From: Roseibacillus sp.
GTDB lineage: Bacteria; Verrucomicrobiota; Verrucomicrobiia; Verrucomicrobiales; Akkermansiaceae
Length of the DNA: 64,000 bases
Assembly (NCBI GenBank): GCA_029242545.1
Contig: JAQWTV010000172.1
Coordinates: 26,221 to 90,220 of the forward strand
Direction: 5' to 3'
Positions 37,253 through 44,976 of the stretch are shown here, piece by piece. The notes beneath the pieces were generated by a model. The model did no database searches. It saw only the letters and a program-made list of their open reading frames with translations, and was not told where the DNA came from. Both the position numbers and the translations under genes were made by a program. The stretch's first letter is position 1, and each line of letters begins with the position of its first letter.

Positions 37253-40200
37253 ATGAAAAGCAGTCTCTTGCCCATCGCGGCCCTGTCAGTGCTCCCAGCC
37301 ATCCTCTCGGGAGCACCAGAAAAACTGTTCAACGGCAAGGACCTTTCCGGATGGGAAGGCCTTTCAAAATTCTGGTCGGTGAAAGACGGGGTCATTGTTG
37401 GCGAAACCAAGCCCAACAACCCCACTAAGGGAAATACCTTTCTCGTCCACCAGGGAAAAGCTGTTGAAGATTTCGAGCTGACCCTCAAGGCGAGAATAAC
37501 CGGAAACAACAACTCAGGAATCCAATACCGATCCAAGCTCGTGAACAAAGAGAGCTGGGTTGTCAGTGGCTACCAGATGGACATGCATCCTTCCCAGAAC
37601 TACCTCGGAATGATGTATGAGGAAAAAGGCCGTGGGATCATCGCCCAACGAGGTCAGAAGATCAAGGTTGCCGCCGATGGCAAACGCGCGATCGTTGGTG
37701 ATTTTGATCGGAAGAAGGAGATCAAACTGAGTGACTGGAATACATACACCATTCAAGCAAAGGGAAACGTGCTGACGCACAAGGTCAATGGCCTGGTTAC
37801 GAGTGAGATCGTGGACAACCAAAAGACCAAGCGCTCGCTCTCAGGTGTCTTGGCGATTCAACTCCACGCTGGAAGCCCCATGAAGGTCGAGATCAAAGAC
37901 ATCGTCCTGCACCGCGCCTCCAAGAAGGTGGCAAAGAAGAAGCCCACTTCTAAAGGGGAAGCGGTCGTCCACCCCGAGGGCTTCGAGGTAGAAAAGATCT
38001 ATACGGTCCCCAAGGGGCAACAGGGTTCATGGGTCTCCATGGCGATCGACGACAAAGGTCGCCTATACTGTAGTGATCAGGGGAAGGCAGGTCTCTGGCG
38101 CATCACTCTGGGTGACGAGCTCAAGGTTGAGAAGGTTCCCGCCGCAATCAGCGGTGGACAGGGCCTGCTCTGGGCCTTCAACCGCCTCTACGTATGTGTC
38201 AATGGTGGCGGAGTAGGCGGCCACGGAAGTGGTCTCTACTACCTGACCGATACCAACGGAGATGATCAACTCGACAAGGTAACTCCAATGCGTGGATTAC
38301 AGGGTGGGGGCGAACATGGCCCCCACGCGGTGGTCCTCACCCCCGATGGAAAATCTCTCATGGTCCTCGGGGGTAATCACACCCAACCTCCCAAGCCAGA
38401 AATTTACTCTGTCCCCAAGAATTACGCTGAGGACCTGCTCCTCCCGCGTATGCCGGACGCCCGCGGTCACGCCCGCAACATCCGCGCCCCAGGGGGCTGG
38501 ATTGCGAAGACAGACCCCGATGGCAAGAGCTGGAACTTCTATTCCTCCGGATTCCGCAACCAATATGACGTGGCTTTCAACCCCGACGGCGAAATGTTCA
38601 CCTATGACTCCGACATGGAGTGGGATAGCGGAACTCCGTGGTATCGCCCCACCCGCGTCTATCATTGCACCAGCGGAAGCGAATTCGGATGGCGTACTGG
38701 TACCGGGAAATGGCCGGCCTGGTATCCGGATTGCCTCCCTCCGACAGTGGATATCGGTCCAGGATGCCCCACCGGTGTTATGTCCGGAATGGGCTCCAAT
38801 TTTCCTGCGGACTACCAGAGTGCTATCTATGCCTTCGACTGGACCTACGGCACGATCTACGCCATTCATCTTGCTCCTGAAGGATCCAGTTATCGCGGTG
38901 TGAAGGAGGAATTCGTCACCGGTGTTCCGCTTAATGTTACAGACGGGGTCATCGGCAAGGATGGCAACATGTATTTCGCCGTCGGTGGCCGGGGAACTCA
39001 GTCCGCTCTTTACCGGGTGACTTACACCGGCGAAGCGTCCAAGGACCGACGCTTCCCAGACACAAAAGCCAATCAAGTGCTCCGTAAAAAGCGCCGTGAC
39101 CTCGAGCAGCACCACGGGAGGGCCATTGCTGGCTCCGTCGAAAAGCTCTGGAGTGCACTCGGGCATGAAGACCGTTTCATCCGCTACGCTGCAAGAATTG
39201 CACTGGAACATCAACCCGTCAGCGACTGGGCCGCAAAAGCCCTGAACGAGGAAGACCTCCAGACCGCCTTGACGGCTCTCCTTGCCTTGACGAGACAGGG
39301 AGATGCCAGCCACCAGGATGCGCTCCTCGACGCATTGAGCCAGCTTTCGCCAGCTGCCATGAGCGAGGCGCAGCAATTGGAGACTCTCCGTGTTCTCTCT
39401 CTCTGCTTCATCAGGATGGGCAAACCCGACGTGGCCACTGCAGAGGCCGTTATTGAAGCAGTGAGCCCTCTCTACCCGGCTAAAACCGATGCCCTGAATA
39501 GAGAACTCGTGGATATGCTCGTCTATCTCGGGGACCCAGATGTGGTCGCCAAGACTGTGCCGCTCCTGAGTCAGGAAGCCGTTGGCCTCGAGGAGATCGA
39601 ATTTGACGATGACCTTCTCAAACGTTCCGGCCAATACGGTAATACCTTTTTGAATCAGAAGTCCAACAACCCGCAGAGGCAGCAGATCCACTATGTCTTC
39701 GCACTTAAGAACGTCTCCAATGGATGGACTCCTGAGCTGCGCAAGCAGTATTTCAGCTGGTTTGCCAAGGCTCGAAACTTCAAAGGCGGGGCGAGCTTTG
39801 GAGGATTCATCAACAACTTCCGCAACGAGTCCCTTGCCAAAATCAGTGACTCCAAGATGAAGTCTGAAATGGACGCCCTCAGCAAGGCACCAGCGCGTTC
39901 AGTCCCCGAGGGCTATGACAACGCTCGTAAGGTGGAAGTCGGCGTCCTGCGAGGCATGAAATTCGACAAGAAGCAACTCGAGGCGAAGGCAGGCGAACGA
40001 CTGGCGATTGCCTTCACTAACAATGACCCAGATGGCTTGATGCACAATCTCGCTGTCATCAAACCGGGAACACGACAGAATGTTCTTGAGGCAACAATCG
40101 CCTTAGGTTCCAAGGCGATTGAGAAGAACTTTGTTCCTGATAGCCCAGCTCTCCTGGGGTCAACCCCACAGGTAGCACCCGGGCGACGGTTTACCCTCTA

Positions 40201-40294
40201 CCTCACACTCCCCGCCACACCAGGGGACTACGAATTCGTTTGCACCTACCCTGGTCACGGCCAGCTCATGTGGGGAACGCTGAAGGTGAAGTGA
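37253..40294 (+). CDS. DUF1080 / propeller / HEAT / cupredoxin fusion (1013 aa)
   Basis: ATG 37253 opens a signal peptide (LLPIAALSVLPAILSG). Domains in order: DUF1080, the 3-keto-disaccharide hydrolase domain with a concanavalin-like fold (about 25-220; LFNGKDLSGWEG, SGIQYRSK), a sorbosone-dehydrogenase-like beta-propeller (about 250-640; GRLYCSDQGKAGLWRI, FRNQYDVAFNPDGEMFTYDSDME), a HEAT-like helical region (about 650-830), and a C-terminal cupredoxin. The copper ligands are His in GLMHNLAV, then C997, H1002 and M1006. It combines the same parts as the 17085 protein in a different order, with DUF1080 replacing ThuA. Likely periplasmic oxidation and hydrolysis of sugars; inferred. Confidence 0.9.
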   Translation: MKSSLLPIAALSVLPAILSGAPEKLFNGKDLSGWEGLSKFWSVKDGVIVGETKPNNPTKGNTFLVHQGKAVEDFELTLKARITGNNNSGIQYRSKLVNKESWVVSGYQMDMHPSQNYLGMMYEEKGRGIIAQRGQKIKVAADGKRAIVGDFDRKKEIKLSDWNTYTIQAKGNVLTHKVNGLVTSEIVDNQKTKRSLSGVLAIQLHAGSPMKVEIKDIVLHRASKKVAKKKPTSKGEAVVHPEGFEVEKIYTVPKGQQGSWVSMAIDDKGRLYCSDQGKAGLWRITLGDELKVEKVPAAISGGQGLLWAFNRLYVCVNGGGVGGHGSGLYYLTDTNGDDQLDKVTPMRGLQGGGEHGPHAVVLTPDGKSLMVLGGNHTQPPKPEIYSVPKNYAEDLLLPRMPDARGHARNIRAPGGWIAKTDPDGKSWNFYSSGFRNQYDVAFNPDGEMFTYDSDMEWDSGTPWYRPTRVYHCTSGSEFGWRTGTGKWPAWYPDCLPPTVDIGPGCPTGVMSGMGSNFPADYQSAIYAFDWTYGTIYAIHLAPEGSSYRGVKEEFVTGVPLNVTDGVIGKDGNMYFAVGGRGTQSALYRVTYTGEASKDRRFPDTKANQVLRKKRRDLEQHHGRAIAGSVEKLWSALGHEDRFIRYAARIALEHQPVSDWAAKALNEEDLQTALTALLALTRQGDASHQDALLDALSQLSPAAMSEAQQLETLRVLSLCFIRMGKPDVATAEAVIEAVSPLYPAKTDALNRELVDMLVYLGDPDVVAKTVPLLSQEAVGLEEIEFDDDLLKRSGQYGNTFLNQKSNNPQRQQIHYVFALKNVSNGWTPELRKQYFSWFAKARNFKGGASFGGFINNFRNESLAKISDSKMKSEMDALSKAPARSVPEGYDNARKVEVGVLRGMKFDKKQLEAKAGERLAIAFTNNDPDGLMHNLAVIKPGTRQNVLEATIALGSKAIEKNFVPDSPALLGSTPQVAPGRRFTLYLTLPATPGDYEFVCTYPGHGQLMWGTLKVK

Positions 40295-40344
40295 GTCGCT
40301 CCAGTTCAGAGGTCCGGGAACACGCTCCCCATTATATCTTATGC

Positions 40345-40376
40345 AGGCGGCGGTCGATGACCGCCGCCTTTCTTTC
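40345..40376 (+). terminator. perfect 11-bp stem-loop with T-rich tail overlapping the TPR gene start
   Basis: AGGCGGCGGTC (40345-40355) pairs perfectly with GACCGCCGCCT (40359-40369), three-base loop GAT, then TTCTTTCT. It looks like an intrinsic terminator for the preceding gene. The start codon of the TPR gene (ATG 40357) occupies two loop bases and the first base of the 3' arm, so the element could also control translation or attenuation. Confidence 0.6.
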
Positions 40377-41793
40377 TCCTATTCTTACCCTCCTTTTAAC
40401 GGCCCCTATCTTGCTCGGGCAGGACGTGCCCACGAAAGAAATTCTCCAGGACTACGCCCGCGGGGTTTTCGCTGAGTTGAAGGGCGCTCCAGAATCTGCA
40501 AGAACCCACTTCGAGACTGCTCTGGAGCGTGATCCTCACTCTTTCGCCCTCGCGCAAAAGACGGCGTCTCTCCAGGCGCAAACCGGCGATCAGCCAGCAG
40601 CCATCCGAACCCTGCGGCAGTATGCTGAAAAGCATCCCCTGCAACTTGACCCCCAGTTATACTACGCAGATTTCCTGAAGGGGAGGGCCTCCACCAGCAA
40701 GGCCGCACAGAATTCCATGATGGATATTCTCTCTAAAGCAAACGCCCAGTTCCCCAATCATCCTGAGGTTTACACTCGTCTCATTCACCTGCACGAGAAT
40801 CTTGGTCAGAGAGATCAATCCCTCAAGATCCTCAATGCCCAACTGGCCATCGGGAACGCTGCTGCCGAGCATTGGATAGCCCTAGAGCCCATCGTTAAAA
40901 CACTTCTTCCCGGGGGCTCAGAAGAACTGCAGGAAGCACTCGATCTCGTCATGGAGAAAACCGTTGAGACCGGACTCCACCTCCCGTTGGCTGCGAGACG
41001 AGCCTCTGACTACCATCGGAAAAACGGACGACTTGAGGAAGCGATCCATATTCTCCAAAGGCACCTTGAGATTCAACCTGATTCTCTGAACCTGAGAGTC
41101 CGGGCCGGTCTCCTGCAACTCTACAACAGTGAAGAGGAGGCGGCTCTCCAAACCTTGCATACCACCCTCCGAATTGATCCGGATCAGCCCCTTGCCCACA
41201 AGTCCCTCGCTCAGTTCTACTCCCGTCATGGGCAGCTTGAAAAATCGCTTCATCATCAAGCTGAAACCCTTAGAATCACAGGCGGATCCCCAAATGATTT
41301 TCTCCATCTCGCGGCGCAGTTTCTTGACTCCGGAAATCCCCGTAATGCTCGGTTGACCCTCGAGAAAGCACGGTTTAGCCATCCGGACAACCCCTCGATC
41401 GCCGCTCAAATGGCTATCGCGACCCTCCATGAGGGCCATTCAGCCAAAGCTGCCAGACTGTTCCGGCAGACAGAAAATCTCGTGGAAACCTTATCAGATT
41501 CGAATAGAAAATTAGCTCTCGGCCCAACGTTTCAGATCGAATTTGCAACAGCTCTGACCCAGGTGGGAGACTTGCCCGGAGCTGAAAACCGGCTTCGGAA
41601 AGCAATCCGTAATATGGCCCCAGAACAACCTGGTTATACCGCCATGGCACTTCGAAAACTTGCTCGCCTCTGGATCGAGCAGAAACGCAATATGGCTCCG
41701 GCAGCCTCGTTGCTCAACAGAGCGGAAACACTGGAGCCAGGAAATCCAGAGACTGCCGAATTACTCCAGAAGATTCCGAGAACGTCCCCGTGA
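40357..41793 (+). CDS. TPR-repeat exported protein (478 aa)
   Basis: The ATG at 40357 gives a good signal peptide (FLSPILTLLLTAPILLG), so I take it although it sits in a stem-loop. Upstream in-frame starts would overlap the preceding gene. Around ten tetratricopeptide repeats can be followed through the rest: for example AKNHFETALERDP-type units near 45, EEAIHILQRHLEIQPDSL near 230, and LEKSLHHQAETLRITGG near 290. TPR arrays bind other proteins. No enzyme domain is attached. It is probably a periplasmic scaffold or part of a secretion or envelope complex. Confidence 0.85.
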   Translation: MTAAFLSPILTLLLTAPILLGQDVPTKEILQDYARGVFAELKGAPESARTHFETALERDPHSFALAQKTASLQAQTGDQPAAIRTLRQYAEKHPLQLDPQLYYADFLKGRASTSKAAQNSMMDILSKANAQFPNHPEVYTRLIHLHENLGQRDQSLKILNAQLAIGNAAAEHWIALEPIVKTLLPGGSEELQEALDLVMEKTVETGLHLPLAARRASDYHRKNGRLEEAIHILQRHLEIQPDSLNLRVRAGLLQLYNSEEEAALQTLHTTLRIDPDQPLAHKSLAQFYSRHGQLEKSLHHQAETLRITGGSPNDFLHLAAQFLDSGNPRNARLTLEKARFSHPDNPSIAAQMAIATLHEGHSAKAARLFRQTENLVETLSDSNRKLALGPTFQIEFATALTQVGDLPGAENRLRKAIRNMAPEQPGYTAMALRKLARLWIEQKRNMAPAASLLNRAETLEPGNPETAELLQKIPRTSP

Positions 41794-41866
41794 CCTATCT
41801 CCAACCAAAGCCTCGCCAGCTCCTTGACATTGCCGGGTCCGCATTTGATTTTTTCTCGCACAAGGG

Positions 41867-42730
41867 ATGCCTGAACTCGCAGAAGTAGAACTAGCCCGCC
41901 GGATCTGGGAGCCAGGAAAGGATCAGGAGATTATTGCTGTTGAGTCGCATCCTAAAACTCGGGTTTACCGGGACACTCCCGCGAGGGATATCCAGGGCCA
42001 TCTTGTCGGCAAGACAATGGTGGACAGTCGCACCCACGGAAAACGTCTCATCTTTGGTTTTGCAGATTCACTCTTAGGATACTCACCTCGAACCTCTGTC
42101 ACCTATCTCGAAGTTCATCTTGGGATGTCCGGGAGGCTCTTCCTTGCGGCCCCAGAACACCATCCCGACAAACACGACCATTTTGTCCTACGAACAAAAA
42201 GTATATCCCTCGTTTACTCGGATTATCGGCAATTTGGACGGGTCTACCTCCACCAGCCAGATACTAAGCCTTGGGATACCCTCCCCGTCGAAGTCTTGCA
42301 CACCAAGTTCACCCTTGCCTATCTGAGACGATTAACTGCCCGTCGCAAGGGAACGTCCCTCAAAGCTCTGCTCCTCGACCAATCGATCTTCCCTGGAATA
42401 GGAAACTGGATGGCCGATGAAATCTGCTGGCGGCTTTGCAGCTATCCTGGGACGGCCCTCCAGGAGCTTGATCTGGCTGCAATACGCCGAGTGAGCAGGC
42501 AAGTTTGCCGCGGAGCCCTCCGCCATGTAGCCGATAAGAACTCACCTCGGGATGGCACCCGCGGATTTTCCCCAGGAAGCTATGTCGAGCAGGTTCCACC
42601 CTCTTGCTGGCTGTTTCAGCACAGATGGAAAGCCGGAGGGTCCTGTCCAAGATGCCACTCTACACTGGAGCGTGGCACAATTGCCACCCGTACGACAGCA
42701 TGGTGCCCCTACTGTCAGCCGGAGACCTGA
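41867..42730 (+). CDS. mutM: Fpg/Nei family DNA glycosylase-lyase
   Basis: Removes oxidised bases such as 8-oxoguanine. The N terminus MPELAEVE provides the catalytic Pro (exposed after Met removal) and the Glu; most Fpg proteins read PELPEVE, so the Ala at the fourth mature position is a small variation. The conserved lysine lies in THGKRL near residue 58. The helix-two-turns-helix region is LLDQSIFPGIGNWMADEI, about 168-185. A C-terminal zinc finger with C-x2-C (CPRC) and C-x2-C (CPYC) closes the protein, with the expected basic loop between (TIATRTTAW). The length of 287 is normal. Some branches of this family are annotated only as 'Fpg/Nei family', so the base specificity is not certain. 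Confidence 0.92.
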   Translation: MPELAEVELARRIWEPGKDQEIIAVESHPKTRVYRDTPARDIQGHLVGKTMVDSRTHGKRLIFGFADSLLGYSPRTSVTYLEVHLGMSGRLFLAAPEHHPDKHDHFVLRTKSISLVYSDYRQFGRVYLHQPDTKPWDTLPVEVLHTKFTLAYLRRLTARRKGTSLKALLLDQSIFPGIGNWMADEICWRLCSYPGTALQELDLAAIRRVSRQVCRGALRHVADKNSPRDGTRGFSPGSYVEQVPPSCWLFQHRWKAGGSCPRCHSTLERGTIATRTTAWCPYCQPET

Positions 42731-42793
42731 TCGGATGCTTGAGATAATCTCCCTTGGTGTTAGGATCCCCAGTGTTGGGTCTTGGCTGTTCGC

Positions 42794-43450
42794 ATGAATC
42801 TCCACGATAAAATTCTCCTAGCGTTACTCTGTGCTGCCGTTACCGCGATCACGAGCTGCACTCTCGCACCTGATCCAAATCCGGACCAGGCCAAGATCTT
42901 GAAGGCTCAATGGGTAAACCCCTATCCCGTCGGGAGCTACGCCTACTTTACTGCCGAACCTTCCTACCCCAAGACCTACAAGATTTATAAGGATGCCAGA
43001 GCTTTCGGCGCCTTAGACGAGGAGAACACTCGGGTCGAAATTATCCTCTCACTCCAGAGAGCTCGAATTTACAATGGCGAGGAAATCGCACTGGACTACC
43101 CGATTGCCTCTGGCCGAAAAACTTTCCCGACCCCTCCGGGCAGGTATCAGATCGTTGAGAAAGTGCAGCGTCAAAAGCAATCTAATCTCTACGGCACAAT
43201 CTATGATTCCGAGGGCAACATCTACAAGAACGATGCCGATATTACTGCAGATGAGGTTCCTGAAGGTGGCGAGTTCAAGGGAGCGGCAATGCCCTACTGG
43301 ATGAGACTCACCTGGAAAGGACTGGGTATGCACCAGGGCCGGGTGCCCCGCTATCCTGCCTCCCATGGTTGCGTGCGAATGCCCTCCAAGGTGGCTTCCG
43401 AAATCTACGCGATGTTGTCCATTGGCACGCCCGTCAGCATTGTTCGGTAA
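42794..43450 (+). CDS. L,D-transpeptidase family lipoprotein (218 aa)
   Basis: The YkuD-type catalytic motif is intact: SHGCVRMP, with the nucleophile C193 and the His three residues upstream of the conserved Arg. FPTPPGRYQIVEK near residue 110 is the usual upstream block. The N terminus from ATG 42794 has a hydrophobic stretch ending in AITSC, a good lipobox, so it is probably anchored in a membrane. The enzyme should form 3-3 peptidoglycan cross-links or attach proteins to the wall. The in-frame TTG at 42782 is less likely. It follows mutM after 63 bases. Confidence 0.9.
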   Translation: MNLHDKILLALLCAAVTAITSCTLAPDPNPDQAKILKAQWVNPYPVGSYAYFTAEPSYPKTYKIYKDARAFGALDEENTRVEIILSLQRARIYNGEEIALDYPIASGRKTFPTPPGRYQIVEKVQRQKQSNLYGTIYDSEGNIYKNDADITADEVPEGGEFKGAAMPYWMRLTWKGLGMHQGRVPRYPASHGCVRMPSKVASEIYAMLSIGTPVSIVR

Positions 43451-43512
43451 CCTACGCTAAAAATTCAATAGGATGGTAGGCCTTGCCTCCATAGTGGCCC
43501 CAAGGCAGCTGA

Positions 43513-43980
43513 TTATGGGGCCTGCTCGCCCCGATTGTATTTCTCATGGGATTCAGCCTTGAGCTCTTTCAGGACATCCAGAGCTTCATCAACTTGCTCC
43601 TCATCCTCAGCAAGAAAAGCCAACTCCAGACGGGCGTACCCAGCAAGGGTCAGCCCCATGAGTCTTCGCGAATCGGCAAGTGCCGTTAATTTTTCAGGAC
43701 CGTCCGGAAGATTCTGGATTTCCCGCGGCACCATTCTCATCGCTGAGATTACGACCGATGATCCCTTCGCCACCATCGCCGCGCTTTTCGTCCAACGGTC
43801 GGGGTCACGCCGCAGTCGCCGTAGTAATTTAAGCGATCCACTCATCGCGTCCATCGCCTCGGCCATATCCTTGGGCGGAGCCGCTTTCTCCGGGACCTCC
43901 CTATCTCCAGCGACCCCCGGACCTGAAAGACCCAGAGCAGTGACCAAAGCGAGAATAATATAAAATGACTCTTTTTTCAT
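43513..43980 (-). CDS. secreted four-helix protein, cytochrome b562-like (155 aa)
   Basis: A signal peptide (about 1-25, ending VAG) is followed by a helical domain. Its start MAEAMDAMSGSLKLLRRL resembles the first helix of cytochrome b562, in which a Met ligates heme. Its end SHEKYNRG resembles the last helix, in which a His ligates heme (HQKYR in E. coli b562). No CxxCH is present, so heme would be held non-covalently. The similarity is by eye and needs a profile search; a plain helical bundle is the alternative. It is convergent with the L,D-transpeptidase gene. Confidence 0.7.
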   Translation of the reverse strand: MKKESFYIILALVTALGLSGPGVAGDREVPEKAAPPKDMAEAMDAMSGSLKLLRRLRRDPDRWTKSAAMVAKGSSVVISAMRMVPREIQNLPDGPEKLTALADSRRLMGLTLAGYARLELAFLAEDEEQVDEALDVLKELKAESHEKYNRGEQAP

Positions 43981-44042
43981 GACCTCCCACTACTTGCCAA
44001 GACCGTCGACCTTGTCAACCGCCTCGGCACATCCCCACCGAT

Positions 44043-44816
44043 CTATCTCACGGCCTCGACTCCTGCCATCCGATATAGTTCGAGAGCCTGTTCCAGGGAA
44101 TATCCGCCGGGTGGCAGCCTTCTACGCCCTTCGCTACGGACAGCCCGGGTTACCCCTTTGCGGAATCGCAGGATCTCTGCCTCTCTCTCTTCATTACTGA
44201 TCCCCCGCTGAACGAGAATTGACCGTTCCTCATTCACTCGTTCCATCGCACGTTTCAGCATACCGAGAACCTCCTCCGGATCGAAGGCTGGTGAACTCAG
44301 AAGCTCAAATATCCTTGCTGAGCCACTATTCCCGAACTCGATCGTGAGGTCAGAACTGACCACCGAACATCCAGCAAATCCCCTTTGGTTGGAAAACTTG
44401 AAGGCGGTAGCCCAATGTTTCAGTGCCGGCCAATCAACAGGATAATCCTCACCCTTTTTCAGCCGTATCTTCATTGGTACGCAGCGAGCTTTCACCATCT
44501 CGATAATTTTTGGATCTGAGAGGGCATGAGTTCGCAGAAGGCGGCCCTCCAGCCCACAGGGCTCCGTTGGAGGTCCCGCCTGTGGCACGAAAAAAAAGAT
44601 AAATAGCGGCTTTCCTGTTGCCCGGGCCTCCTCCAAAGCACTTTGAGCCTGGATTCTCCAGGGAATACGATTCCACGGCAACGCGCCTGCCTTCTCGACC
44701 TCCAGCACCTTTGCGATCATACTTTTCGCCTTATCCTGGTCCCACTTCTCACCAGCCAATAAGGGCAACCCAGGTGCACCTGCTATCGCAAGGAGGAGCA
44801 AGAGAGCGAATTTCAT
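44043..44816 (-). CDS. secreted protein with thioredoxin-like domain lacking CxxC (257 aa)
   Basis: ATG 44816 begins the signal peptide (FALLLLLAIAGAPGLPLLAG); ATG 44834 is also in frame. The stretch EEARATGKPLFIFFFV near residue 70 is the typical start of a thioredoxin-like domain of the DUF255/thioredoxin_7 kind. The usual active-site CxxC is replaced by a single Cys in PTEPCGLEGRLL, so disulfide exchange is unlikely. A charged helical tail (about 180-257) follows. It lies on the same strand as the b562-like gene, 62 bases upstream of it, and the two could be one operon. Confidence 0.75.
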   Translation of the reverse strand: MKFALLLLLAIAGAPGLPLLAGEKWDQDKAKSMIAKVLEVEKAGALPWNRIPWRIQAQSALEEARATGKPLFIFFFVPQAGPPTEPCGLEGRLLRTHALSDPKIIEMVKARCVPMKIRLKKGEDYPVDWPALKHWATAFKFSNQRGFAGCSVVSSDLTIEFGNSGSARIFELLSSPAFDPEEVLGMLKRAMERVNEERSILVQRGISNEEREAEILRFRKGVTRAVRSEGRRRLPPGGYSLEQALELYRMAGVEAVR

Positions 44817-44976
44817 GATTCCTGATCCTAGCAAGCTCTCACGCGATCACAAACACCTGTTCAAGGTCAGCAGACCATGATCCGGACATCCAAAACGGTA
44901 TGCTGTTTATTCCTAGATCCGCTCTGTGAATAACTTTCGCGTTCAATCATCGTGATCCCCGGTTACAAACTCATCC

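Noticed and set aside
38297..39691. A 464-codon open frame on the minus strand
   Set aside because: It is entirely inside the DUF1080/cupredoxin fusion gene, on the opposite strand, and has no known domain, promoter or ribosome site.
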